Assembly: GCF_900115595.1 (NCBI RefSeq)
Contig: NZ_FOXA01000012.1
Location: 1 to 64,000, forward strand
Source: Tranquillimonas alkanivorans
GTDB lineage: Bacteria; Pseudomonadota; Alphaproteobacteria; Rhodobacterales; Rhodobacteraceae
Length of the DNA: 64,000 nucleotides
Direction of reading: 5' to 3'
This document shows, in pieces, positions 20,421 through 29,488 of the stretch; position 1 is the first letter of the stretch; each line of letters starts with the position of its first letter. The position numbers and the translations under genes are program-made. Under the pieces are notes generated by a model, which searched no databases, was not told the DNA's origin, and was given only the letters and a program-made list of their open reading frames with translations.

Positions 20421-21097
20421 GCCTCACGCTCGTCATCTTCGACGTCGACGGCACGCTCGTCGACAGCCAGGCGCAGATCACGGCCTCGATGCAGGGCGCG
20501 TTCGTGGCCGAAGGGCTGAAGCCGCCCTCGCGCGCCGCCGTCCTGACCATCGTCGGCCTGTCCCTGCCGCAGGCCATCGCGCAGCTTGCGCCGGGGCAGG
20601 GCGCGGCGACGGTCGCCCGGCTGGTCGAGGGGTACAAGGACCACTACACCCACCTGCGCGCCAACGATCCGCAGGCAGGCGGCTCGCCGCTCTTTCCCGG
20701 CGCGCGCGAAGCGCTGGAGCGGCTGGCGCAGCGGGACGAGGTGCTGCTGGGCGTCGCCACCGGCAAGTCCCGCCGCGGCTTGACGCACGTGATCGAGACG
20801 CACGACCTGGCGCACTTCTTCCTGACGACGCAGGTGGCCGACGACCACCCGTCGAAGCCGCACCCGTCAATGATCCAGGCCTGCATGGCCGCGACCGGAG
20901 CCGAGGCGGCGCGCACCGTCATGGTGGGCGACACGAGTTTCGACATGGAAATGGGCCGCGCCGCCGGCGTCCGCTGCCTGGGTGTTGACTGGGGCTATCA
21001 CCCGCGCGTGCAGCTTCAGGCGGCGGGGGCCGAGAGGATACTGGACGACTTCGCCGCGCTCGACGCGGCGCTCGACGAGATGTGGGAGATCGCGTGA
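20417..21097 (+). CDS. HAD-family hydrolase (phosphoglycolate-phosphatase-like)
   Basis: 226 residues. HAD motif I DVDGTLVDS with nucleophile Asp9 and Asp11, motif II Thr in ATGKS, motif III Lys in HPSKPHP and motif IV GDTSFDMEMG. The cap is the small helical kind (subfamily IA). Substrate cannot be told; Gph-like or pyrophosphatase-like activity is likely. Coupled to its neighbours by ATGA and TGATG overlaps. Confidence 0.92.
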   Translation: MSLTLVIFDVDGTLVDSQAQITASMQGAFVAEGLKPPSRAAVLTIVGLSLPQAIAQLAPGQGAATVARLVEGYKDHYTHLRANDPQAGGSPLFPGAREALERLAQRDEVLLGVATGKSRRGLTHVIETHDLAHFFLTTQVADDHPSKPHPSMIQACMAATGAEAARTVMVGDTSFDMEMGRAAGVRCLGVDWGYHPRVQLQAAGAERILDDFAALDAALDEMWEIA

Positions 21098-21807
21098 TGG
21101 CTGACTGGGCCGCCAAACGCTTCTGGAAGGACGTGACCGTGCACGAGGAGCCCGAGGGCTTCTCGGTCCGGCTGGACGGGCGGCCGGTGCGCACGCCGGC
21201 CAAGACCCCGCTGGTCGTGCCGACCCGCCCGATGGCCGAGGCCGTTGCCGGCGAATGGGACGCGCAGGACGAAAAGATCGAGCCGCTGAAGATGCCGACC
21301 ACCCGCTCGGCCAACGCCGCGCTCGACAAGGTCGCGCCGCAGCGGCAGGCGGTGGTCGAGATGATCGCCGCCTTCGGCGAAACCGACCTTCTGTGCTACC
21401 GCGCCGAGACGCCCGAGGCGCTGGCCGAACGCCAGGCGCAGGCGTGGGACCCGCTGCTCGACTGGGCGGACGAGACGTTCGGCGCGCGCCTGACGCTGGT
21501 GGCGGGGGTCATGCCCGTGGCGCAGCCGGCCGAGGCGACGGCGCGGCTGACGCGGCAGATGGAGGGGATGAGCGATTTCCACCTCGCCGCTTTCCACGAC
21601 CTCGTCGGGCTGACCGGCTCGATGGTGCTGGGGCTGGCCGTGGCGCAGGCGGTGCGCACGCCCCAGGAGGCCTGGGACCTGTCGCGCATCGACGAGGACT
21701 GGCAGGCCGAGCAATGGGGCCGCGACGCCGAGGCCGAGGCCTTCGCCGAGCAAAAGCGCGACTCCTTCCTGCATGCCGAGCGGTTCTTCCGGCTGGCAGA
21801 ACGCTGA
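21097..21807 (+). CDS. ATP12-family F1-ATPase assembly chaperone
   Basis: 236 residues matching ATP12, which in mitochondria and alpha-proteobacteria helps assembly of the F1 alpha subunit. Recognised from AAKRFWKDVTVHEEPEGF, the DGRPVRTPAKTPLVVPT strand region and the DLLCYRAETPEALAERQAQAWDPLLDW segment. Last gene of the crcB-rluC-HAD-ATP12 set, starting on the stop of the HAD gene. Confidence 0.93.
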   Translation: MADWAAKRFWKDVTVHEEPEGFSVRLDGRPVRTPAKTPLVVPTRPMAEAVAGEWDAQDEKIEPLKMPTTRSANAALDKVAPQRQAVVEMIAAFGETDLLCYRAETPEALAERQAQAWDPLLDWADETFGARLTLVAGVMPVAQPAEATARLTRQMEGMSDFHLAAFHDLVGLTGSMVLGLAVAQAVRTPQEAWDLSRIDEDWQAEQWGRDAEAEAFAEQKRDSFLHAERFFRLAER

Positions 21808-22009
21808 ATTCCTGTGCATTCCTTCTGTTAACCTTAAGACATGCCGCTTCTTTCGTGGGCACAGGCCACGAACGCGGCCTTGACCTGTGCGCAACTCTGC
21901 GACCACACTTGCCCGCGTTCGGGGCAACGTCCCAGAACAATGCGACTTCGGTCCGGGGAGGGCCGGGAAGAACCGCCCGCACGGGCGGCAAACTCAGGAA
22001 GAGGTAAAC

Positions 22010-23026
22010 ATGAAGAAAACGGCTTTTCTCGGTGCGCTGACGGTATCCGGCCTGGTGGCTGGTGCGGCCGCCGCCGCGACGCTTGAGGACGTGCAGGAAC
22101 GTGGCAACCTGAACTGCGGCGTGTCGACGGGCCTGCCGGGCTTCTCGGCCCCGAACTCCGCCGGTGAGTGGGAAGGCTTCGACGTCGCCGTCTGCCGCGC
22201 CGTCGCCGCCGCCGTCCTGGGCGACCCGACCGCCGTCGAGTTCGTGCCCACGACCGGCCAGACCCGATTCACGGCGCTGGCCTCGGGCGAAATCGACATG
22301 CTGTCGCGCAACACCACCTGGACGTTCAGCCGCGACAACGACCTCAAGTTCGAATTCGTCGGCGTGAACTACTACGACGGCCAGGGCTTCCTCGTGCCCA
22401 AGGCGCTTGGCGTGACCTCGGCCAAGGACCTCGACGGCGCCACCGTCTGCATCCAGACCGGCACCACGACCGAGCTCAACCTCGCGGACTTCTTCCGCAC
22501 CAACAACATGGACTACGAGCCGGTCCCGATCGAAACCAACGCCGAGGCGCAGCAGCAGTACCTTGCCGGCGCCTGTGACGTGTACACCACCGATGCCTCG
22601 GGCCTCGCCGCGACGCGCGCGACGTTCGAAACCCCGAGCGACCACGTCATCCTGCCCGAGATCATCTCGAAAGAGCCGCTGGGCCCGCTGGTCCGTCACG
22701 GCGACAACGAGTGGGGCGACATCGCCCGCTGGACGCTGAACGCGCTGATCGCCGCGGAAGAGTACGGCATCACCTCGGCCAACATCGACGAGCTGGCCGA
22801 AGGCACCAACAACCCCGAGATCAACCGCATCCTCGGCACCGAGGGCAACCTGGGCGAGATGATCGGTCTCGACAGCGATTGGGCAGTGCGCGCCATCAAG
22901 GCGGGCGGCAACTACGGTGAGCTGTTCGAGCGCCACATCGGCGAGTCGACCCCGATCGGCCTGGCACGCGGCCTGAACGCGCAGTGGACCGAGGGCGGCC
23001 TGCTCTACTCGCCGCCGTTCCGGTAA
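22010..23026 (+). CDS. bztA: General L-amino acid ABC transporter, binding protein (BztA/AapJ)
   Basis: 338-residue periplasmic binding protein. Signal peptide about 1-22 (cut near AAAAA-TLEDV), then the SBP family 3 fold; motifs GEWEGFDVAVCRAVAAAVLG and GATVCIQTGTTTELNLADFF fit the glutamate/glutamine/aspartate-type binders. Start follows AGGAAGAGG. The 202-nt upstream region carries a small CCGCCC/GGGCGG hairpin (21973-21988) 21 nt before the ATG. First of four transporter genes. Confidence 0.95.
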   Translation: MKKTAFLGALTVSGLVAGAAAAATLEDVQERGNLNCGVSTGLPGFSAPNSAGEWEGFDVAVCRAVAAAVLGDPTAVEFVPTTGQTRFTALASGEIDMLSRNTTWTFSRDNDLKFEFVGVNYYDGQGFLVPKALGVTSAKDLDGATVCIQTGTTTELNLADFFRTNNMDYEPVPIETNAEAQQQYLAGACDVYTTDASGLAATRATFETPSDHVILPEIISKEPLGPLVRHGDNEWGDIARWTLNALIAAEEYGITSANIDELAEGTNNPEINRILGTEGNLGEMIGLDSDWAVRAIKAGGNYGELFERHIGESTPIGLARGLNAQWTEGGLLYSPPFR

Positions 23027-23039
23027 GATCACACTCCGG

Positions 23040-23066
23040 AAGGGGCGCGGCATGACCGCGCCCCTT
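23040..23066 (+). promoter_or_regulatory. 11-bp hairpin between bztA and bztB
   Basis: Arms 23040-23050 and 23056-23066 pair fully around a 5-nt loop; only a weak T-rich stretch follows. Such hairpins after a binding-protein gene often stabilise its mRNA or partly stop transcription so that binding protein exceeds permease. That role is inferred. Confidence 0.6.
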
Positions 23067-23151
23067 CTTCGATAAAGACAAGGGCACACAAGACCCGAGA
23101 TACGAATTCGGCACGCCTGGGGCGGAGACCGAACAAGGGGGTACATCCGGT

Positions 23152-24690
23152 ATGAGCACACTTTCGGAGCCACCGAAGGAGTCGTTCCGGCTGAGCATGC
23201 TGATCTACGACACGCGGTACCGGTCGCTGACCATCCAGACCGTGGCGATGATCCTGCTCGTCCTGATGATTTCATGGTTGGTGTCGAACACGGTCCAGAA
23301 CCTCGAGAACCTGGGCAAGGACTTCGACTTCGGCTTCCTCGGCCAGCGCGCGGGTTACGACATCAACCAGCGGCTCGTCGAATACACGTCGCAAAGCACC
23401 CATGCGCGCGCCGCGCTGGTGGGCATCCTCAACACAATCCTCGTCGCCTTCCTCGGCTGCGCGCTGGCCACGATCCTGGGCGTGATCGCGGGCGTCCTGC
23501 GGCTGTCGAAGAACTGGCTCGTCTCGCGCCTGATGGCGGTTTACGTCGAGGGCTTCCGCAACGTGCCGCTGCTTCTGTGGATCATCGCGATCTTCGCGCT
23601 GATGACGGAAAGCACGCCGATGCCGCGCGACTTCCGCGAAGGCGGTGACGCGTCGATGCTGTTCGGCTCGATCGCCATCTCGAACCGCGGCGTCTATGTT
23701 CCGGCCCCGGTCTGGGGCGAGGGCGCGTCGTTGTTGATCGGCGTCTTCGTGATCTCGCTGATCGCCATATGGGCCTTCCGCCGCTACGCCCATCGCCGGC
23801 AGGAAGCGACGGGCGACATCCTGCCCGTGTTCCGTGTGTCGCTGGCGCTCTTCTTCATCCCGGTGCTCCTCACCTACTTCGCCATCGCCTTCGCCAACGG
23901 GCGGACGGAACAGGCGATCCTGGCCACGGGCGGCGAGGCCGGCCTGACGCTGACCGAGTATGCCGAGTCGCAGGAATCGCTGAACGTCTGCCTGATCCCC
24001 GGCACCACGACGGCGCTGAACCTGGAAAAGACGCTGCGCGGGGCCGACGTGCGCTACAACGCGGTGCCGTTCAACGACGAGGGCCAGGCGCTGGAAGGGT
24101 TCCAGGTCGGCGACTGCAACGTGCTGAGCGTTCCGGCCACCCAGTCCGACCCGATAATCGCCGAGGCCGAGGGCGGCTTCGCCCCGGTGCCGCTGGTCGA
24201 AACCATCCGCCGCGGCAACGCGCTGGAGTTCGAGCAGCCGTATCTGGGCGGCTTCAACTTCGACGGCGGCATCCACCTGCGCAACTCGCTGATCGCCCTG
24301 TGGCTGGCGCTGTCGCTCTATACCGGCGCCTTCATCGCCGAGATCGTGCGCGGCGGCATCCTGTCGGTGTCGAAAGGCCAGACCGAGGCGGCGTATGCGC
24401 TGGGCCTGCGTCCCAACCGGACGATGAACCTGGTGATCCTGCCGCAGGCGATGCGGGTGATCATCCCGCCCCTGATCTCGCAGTATCTCAACCTGACGAA
24501 GAACTCGTCGCTCGCCATCGCCGTGGGCTACATGGACGTGCGCTCGACCTTGGGCGGCATCACCATCAACCAGACGGGCCGCGAGCTTGAGGGGATGCTG
24601 CTGCTCGGCCTGTTCTACCTGGTGCTGAGCCTGCTGATCTCGGGCGCGATGAACTTCTACAACAGCCGCGTCAAGCTGAAGGAGCGGTGA
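23152..24690 (+). CDS. bztB: General L-amino acid ABC transporter, permease (BztB/AapQ) with binding-protein-like insert
   Basis: 512-residue inner-membrane permease of the polar amino-acid family. Membrane segments near 30-46, 88-113, 137-152, 192-208, 228-249 and 380-512; the permease EAA-type loop is QTEAAYALGLRPNRTM. It is about 85 residues longer than the ~425 I recall for BztB. The extra part includes residues about 276-342 between membrane segments, which align without gaps to residues 145-203 of BztA (shared VC...GTTT.LNL...Y..VP). It may be a duplicated lobe of a binding protein. Start supported by GGGGGTACATCCGGT only weakly. Confidence 0.93.
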   Translation: MSTLSEPPKESFRLSMLIYDTRYRSLTIQTVAMILLVLMISWLVSNTVQNLENLGKDFDFGFLGQRAGYDINQRLVEYTSQSTHARAALVGILNTILVAFLGCALATILGVIAGVLRLSKNWLVSRLMAVYVEGFRNVPLLLWIIAIFALMTESTPMPRDFREGGDASMLFGSIAISNRGVYVPAPVWGEGASLLIGVFVISLIAIWAFRRYAHRRQEATGDILPVFRVSLALFFIPVLLTYFAIAFANGRTEQAILATGGEAGLTLTEYAESQESLNVCLIPGTTTALNLEKTLRGADVRYNAVPFNDEGQALEGFQVGDCNVLSVPATQSDPIIAEAEGGFAPVPLVETIRRGNALEFEQPYLGGFNFDGGIHLRNSLIALWLALSLYTGAFIAEIVRGGILSVSKGQTEAAYALGLRPNRTMNLVILPQAMRVIIPPLISQYLNLTKNSSLAIAVGYMDVRSTLGGITINQTGRELEGMLLLGLFYLVLSLLISGAMNFYNSRVKLKER

Positions 24691-24691
24691 G

Positions 24692-26005
24692 ATGAGCGAT
24701 ACACACGCACAGACCGTCCGCTTCGTCCGCGAGTCCATGCTGCCCGAGCAAGAGCCGCCGCTGGCCGAGTCGGGGGTGCTCAAGTGGGTGCGCGAGAACC
24801 TGTTCTCGGGCTGGCTGAACATCCTGCTCACGGTGCTGTCGCTGGCCTTCATCTGGTTCGTGCTCAGCCACCTGCTGCCGTGGTTCCTGAACTCGGTCTG
24901 GTCGGCCGGCTCTCTGTCCGAGTGCCGCGAGATCCGAGACGAGGTCTTCGGCCCCGACGCCTCGTCGGCCTGCTTCGCAGTGATCACCGACCGCTGGCAC
25001 CAGCTGGTCTTCGGCTTCTACCCGCCCGAATTCTACTGGCGGCCCATCGTGGCGCTGCTGCTGTTCCTGGCGGCCATGGCACCGGTGCTGTTCGCGGGTA
25101 TTCCGCGCAAAGCGCTGTGGTTCAGCGCGGCGGCGCCTTTCCTGATCTACTTCGTCCTGTGGGGCGGCACGATCTGGGGCCCGCTCGCCGTGGCGCTGGG
25201 CTTCGTCGTGGGCTACGCGACCTTCGTCGGCCTGTCGCGCTTCAACGCGCTGCTGGCCACGCTCGGCGCCATCGTCGTGCCGATCCTCTACTGGCTGTTC
25301 GTCGCCGGGCCGCTGGCCGGCGCGCTGGCCTCGGTCCTGCCCATCGGGCTGACCTTCGTGCCCTCGGACGATTTCGGCGGCTTCCAGCTGTCGTTCATCA
25401 TTGGCATGGCGGGCATCCTTCTGTCGCTGCCGCTGGGCATCCTGCTGGCGCTGGGGCGTCAGTCCAACCTGTTCATCATCAACAAGACGTCGGTGGCGTT
25501 CATCGAGATCATCCGCGGCGTGCCGCTGATCGTCTGGCTGTTCACCGCGTCGCTGCTGCTGAACTACTTCCTTCCGCCTGGCACGAACTTCGACCTGATG
25601 CTGCGCGTCATCATCATGGTCACACTCTTCGCCTCGGCCTACATCGCCGAGGTCGTGCGCGGCGGGCTCGCCGCGCTGCCCAAAGGCCAGTACGAGGCCG
25701 CGGATGCGCTGGGGCTGGATTACTGGCGGTCCATGCGGCTGATCATCCTGCCGCAGGCCCTGAAAATCTCGATCCCCGGGATCGTGAACACCTTCATCGG
25801 CCTGTTCAAGGACACAACTCTGGTCGTCTTCATCGGCCTTCTCGACCCCATCGGCCTGTCGAACGCCATCCGCGCCTCGACCGAATGGAATGGCATCTAC
25901 TGGGAGCTGTTCGTGTTCATCGGGCTGATGTTCTTCATCTGCTGCTTCAGCATGTCCCGCTACTCGATCTACCTGGAGAACAAGCTCCAGCGTGAGCACC
26001 GTTAA
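24692..26005 (+). CDS. bztC: General L-amino acid ABC transporter, permease (BztC/AapM)
   Basis: 437-residue partner permease. Multiple membrane helices; long N-terminal part with extra helices before the core, and the ABC contact loop QYEAADALGLDYWRSMRLIILPQ. Begins 1 nt after the bztB stop with GGAGCGGTGAG as ribosome-binding region. BztB and BztC are expected to form a heterodimeric channel. Confidence 0.95.
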   Translation: MSDTHAQTVRFVRESMLPEQEPPLAESGVLKWVRENLFSGWLNILLTVLSLAFIWFVLSHLLPWFLNSVWSAGSLSECREIRDEVFGPDASSACFAVITDRWHQLVFGFYPPEFYWRPIVALLLFLAAMAPVLFAGIPRKALWFSAAAPFLIYFVLWGGTIWGPLAVALGFVVGYATFVGLSRFNALLATLGAIVVPILYWLFVAGPLAGALASVLPIGLTFVPSDDFGGFQLSFIIGMAGILLSLPLGILLALGRQSNLFIINKTSVAFIEIIRGVPLIVWLFTASLLLNYFLPPGTNFDLMLRVIIMVTLFASAYIAEVVRGGLAALPKGQYEAADALGLDYWRSMRLIILPQALKISIPGIVNTFIGLFKDTTLVVFIGLLDPIGLSNAIRASTEWNGIYWELFVFIGLMFFICCFSMSRYSIYLENKLQREHR

Positions 26006-26017
26006 GGAGAGACGTCC

Positions 26018-26827
<810 letters not shown>

Positions 26828-26836
26828 GGCCGGGGT

Positions 26837-27346
26837 TCACTCTCCCAGCAGCTCGCGGGGCAGGGCGAAATCGACCGCCCGCCCCGACCCCCACTCGACG
26901 CCGCGCCACTGCGCGGCGTCGAAGTCGATCACGGTGGTGGCGCAGGTCGGGTAGTCGCCGAAGCGCGGATGGTCCCACGGTTCGGACAGGACGCGCGAGG
27001 CGAAGGCGCCGATTCCGGGATTGTGGCCGACGACCGCCAGCACGGGCGCCGACGCGCCCCGCACCGCCGCCAGGATCGTCTCGGCCGAGGCATGGAAAAG
27101 CGCGGGCAGGTAGTGCGGCACCGTGTGGTCCGGCAGCTCCTCGAGCACCCGCTTCGCCGTGCCCACCGCACGCCGGGCGTCGGAACAGAACATCTCGCCC
27201 GGGATGTAGCCTTTCTCGGCCATCCACGTGCCGATGGCATGGGCCGACCGCCGCCCCCGCGGGTTCAGCGGGCGGGCGTGATCGTCGAGCTTCGGGTCGT
27301 CCCAGGAGGACTTGCCGTGGCGGATCAGGATCAGGCGGAGGGTCAT
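26837..27346 (-). CDS. sixA: SixA-type histidine phosphatase
   Basis: 169 residues from the ATG at 27346 (a GTG at 27355 would add three). Phosphoglycerate-mutase superfamily with the RHG motif at residues 9-11 and the second catalytic His in VVGHNPGIG. SixA removes phosphate from phosphohistidine, e.g. on phosphorelay or PTS-type domains. No strong Shine-Dalgarno sequence is visible for either start. Confidence 0.88.
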   Translation of the reverse strand: MTLRLILIRHGKSSWDDPKLDDHARPLNPRGRRSAHAIGTWMAEKGYIPGEMFCSDARRAVGTAKRVLEELPDHTVPHYLPALFHASAETILAAVRGASAPVLAVVGHNPGIGAFASRVLSEPWDHPRFGDYPTCATTVIDFDAAQWRGVEWGSGRAVDFALPRELLGE

Positions 27347-27487
27347 GCAAGACACGCTTTCATGTGGAACGCGGGCGGCCCGCGCCGCCCCGGAAACATC
27401 GGCCGACCGGCCACCCGGTCGCGTTCATGCAATCATGCCCCGCGCCGGAGTCCAAGCGCCCCGCACCGCCGCGGCGCAGCGCGATCC

Positions 27488-28357
27488 TCAGCGCGGCGGA
27501 CGGATCAGCGAGCCCGCGCCATGCTCGGTGTAAAGCTCCAGAAGGCAGGCGTTGGGCGCACGCCCGTCCAGGATCACAACCGCCCGCACACCGTGCTCGA
27601 TCGCGTCCAGCGCGGTTTCGGTCTTGGGGATCATGCCGCCCGCGATGGTGCCGTCCTCGGTCATCTCCCGGATCTGCTGCGGCGTGAGCTCGGTCACCAC
27701 CTCGCCCGCACCGTTCTTCACGCCCGACACGTCCGTCAGCAACAGCAGCCGGTCCGCCTTCAAAGATGCGGCGATGGCCCCGGCGGCGGTGTCGCCGTTG
27801 ACGTTGAACGTCTCGCCATTGCGGCCCGCGCCGATGGGGGCGATGACCGGGATGATCTCGGCCGCGTGAAGCGTGCGCAGGAAGTCGGGATTGAACTCCG
27901 CCGGCGTGCCCACGAAGCCCAGGTCGGGGTCCGTCGGGTTGCACACCATCAGGTTCGCGTCCTTGCCCGAAAGGCCCACCGCCTTGCCCCCGGCGGCGTT
28001 GATTGCCTGCACGATGCGCTTGTTGACGCGGCCCGAGAGTACCATCTCGACCACCTCGACGGTGGCGGCGTCGGTGACGCGCTTGCCCTTCACGAACTCG
28101 GACTTGATCTCCAGCCGGTCGAGCATCTGGTTGATCTGCGGCCCGCCGCCATGGACGATCACCGGGTTCACGCCGACCTGCTGCATCAGCGTGACGTCGC
28201 GGGCGAAGCTCTCCATCCCCTCGTCGCTGCCCATGGCGTGGCCGCCCAGCTTGATGACGACGGTCGCCCCGTCATACCGCTGCAGGTAGGGCAGGGCGGA
28301 GTTCAGGGTGGCGGCGGTGGCGATCCAGTCGCGGTTCATGGTGGATTGGGTTCTCAT
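27488..28357 (-). CDS. argB: Acetylglutamate kinase
   Basis: 289-residue amino-acid-kinase-fold enzyme, second step of arginine biosynthesis (N-acetylglutamate phosphorylation). [11 protein letters not shown] near the N-terminus, [12 protein letters not shown], and the GKRVTD and [12 protein letters not shown] motifs are all present; the N-terminal helix (residues 1-25) is typical of arginine-sensitive hexameric forms. No other arg gene is next to it. GGGACAGAG precedes the ATG at 28357. Confidence 0.97.
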   Translation of the reverse strand: MRTQSTMNRDWIATAATLNSALPYLQRYDGATVVIKLGGHAMGSDEGMESFARDVTLMQQVGVNPVIVHGGGPQINQMLDRLEIKSEFVKGKRVTDAATVEVVEMVLSGRVNKRIVQAINAAGGKAVGLSGKDANLMVCNPTDPDLGFVGTPAEFNPDFLRTLHAAEIIPVIAPIGAGRNGETFNVNGDTAAGAIAASLKADRLLLLTDVSGVKNGAGEVVTELTPQQIREMTEDGTIAGGMIPKTETALDAIEHGVRAVVILDGRAPNACLLELYTEHGAGSLIRPPR

Positions 28358-28435
28358 CTCTGTCCCTCGGGCTTGGGCCCCTGTTAATCTGACCTATGGT
28401 TCCGCTCAAGGGCGCAGCGGGCAGGAGGCAGACGC

Positions 28436-29176
28436 ATGCAGGACGAGATACGGCAGCCGACGCTGCTTCTGACGGGGGCGAGCCGGGGCATCGGGCACGC
28501 CACGGTCAAGAAATTCTCGGTCGAGGGGTGGCGCGTGCTGACCTGTTCGCGCCAGCCCTTCGATGCGCGCTGCCCCTGGCCGGGGGGCGAGGCGAACCAC
28601 ATCCAGGTCGATCTCTCCGACACCTCCAGCATCGTCGCCGCGCTCGAGGTCATCCGCGCGAAGCTCGACGGCCGACTCGAGGCGCTGGTCAACAACGCCG
28701 GCATCTCGCCCAAGGGCGAGGACGGCGCGCGGCTCGACACGATCGGGACAGAGCTCGAGACCTGGAACCAGGTGTTCAACGTCAACTTCTTCGCGCCCGT
28801 GATCCTGGCGCGGAACCTCAAGAACGAACTCGCCGCCGCGAAGGGCGCGGTGGTCAACGTCACCTCCATCGCCGGATCGCGCGTGCACCCGTTCGCCGGC
28901 GCCGCCTATGCCACGTCGAAGGCCGCGCTGGCCGCGCTCACGCGCGAGATGGCGCACGATTATGGCCCCCTAGGCGTGCGCGTGAACGCCATCGCGCCGG
29001 GCGAGGTCGAAACCTCGATCCTGTCGGCGGGGACCGAGAAGATCGTCGAGACCCTGCCGCTGCGCCGCCTGGGCCAGCCGGGCGAGGTGGCGGACGTGAT
29101 CCACTTCCTGTGCTCTGGCCAGTCGAGCTACGTCACCGGCACCGAGATCGAGGTCAATGCCGGCCAGCACGTCTGA
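28436..29176 (+). CDS. Short-chain dehydrogenase/reductase
   Basis: 246-residue classical SDR with Rossmann motif TGASRGIG (13-20), NNAG (86-89), catalytic Ser144, Tyr158 and Lys162. Likely NAD(P)-dependent alcohol/ketone oxidoreductase; substrate not predictable. GCAGGAGGCAG gives the ribosome-binding site. Divergent from argB with a 78-nt gap. Confidence 0.93.
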   Translation: MQDEIRQPTLLLTGASRGIGHATVKKFSVEGWRVLTCSRQPFDARCPWPGGEANHIQVDLSDTSSIVAALEVIRAKLDGRLEALVNNAGISPKGEDGARLDTIGTELETWNQVFNVNFFAPVILARNLKNELAAAKGAVVNVTSIAGSRVHPFAGAAYATSKAALAALTREMAHDYGPLGVRVNAIAPGEVETSILSAGTEKIVETLPLRRLGQPGEVADVIHFLCSGQSSYVTGTEIEVNAGQHV

Positions 29177-29179
29177 GCG

Positions 29180-29389
29180 CTAGTCTTTCTCCGCCCTCGC
29201 CAGCAGCGCCAGCGCCCGACGCTCGGCCTTGCGCACGCGGATCGCGGTAAGGAACGCCTCTTGCAGCGTCTGCGAGGACGACCCCAGTGCCTCGCTCACC
29301 TGCTGTTCAAGCGACTCGTCCCCGGTCTTGGCGACGGCAGCCAGCGTGTCGCGGGCCAGCTGGTCGGCCACGTCTTCCAGTATCTGCAT
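29180..29389 (-). CDS. Small helical hypothetical protein
   Basis: 69 residues from ATG 29389, which is preceded by AGGAGAG; longer in-frame starts lack such a site. MQILEDVADQLARDTLAAVAK... is entirely helical and charged, with C-terminal RKAERRALALLARAEKD. No family recognised. It lies just downstream of hrpB in the same direction, and its stop is 3 nt from the convergent SDR stop. Confidence 0.75.
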   Translation of the reverse strand: MQILEDVADQLARDTLAAVAKTGDESLEQQVSEALGSSSQTLQEAFLTAIRVRKAERRALALLARAEKD

Positions 29390-29459
29390 GCGGTCTCTCT
29401 CCTGTCTGCGCGTGAAGGGGGGCTGTCTGCCCCCCGTCACCTGCGGCGACTCCCCCCGA

Positions 29460-29481
29460 GGATATTTCAGGACCGAAGATG
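29460..29481 (+). repeat. 22-bp inverted repeat, left copy
   Basis: Reads GGATATTTCAGGACCGAAGA plus TG on the + strand, just after the hrpB 3' end. An identical copy in opposite orientation lies at 33000-33021, so the pair brackets hrpB and meaB. I recall closely related intergenic sequences as frequent in Rhodobacteraceae genomes; that is memory, not a search. Confidence 0.8.
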
Positions 29482-29488
29482 GAGCCGG

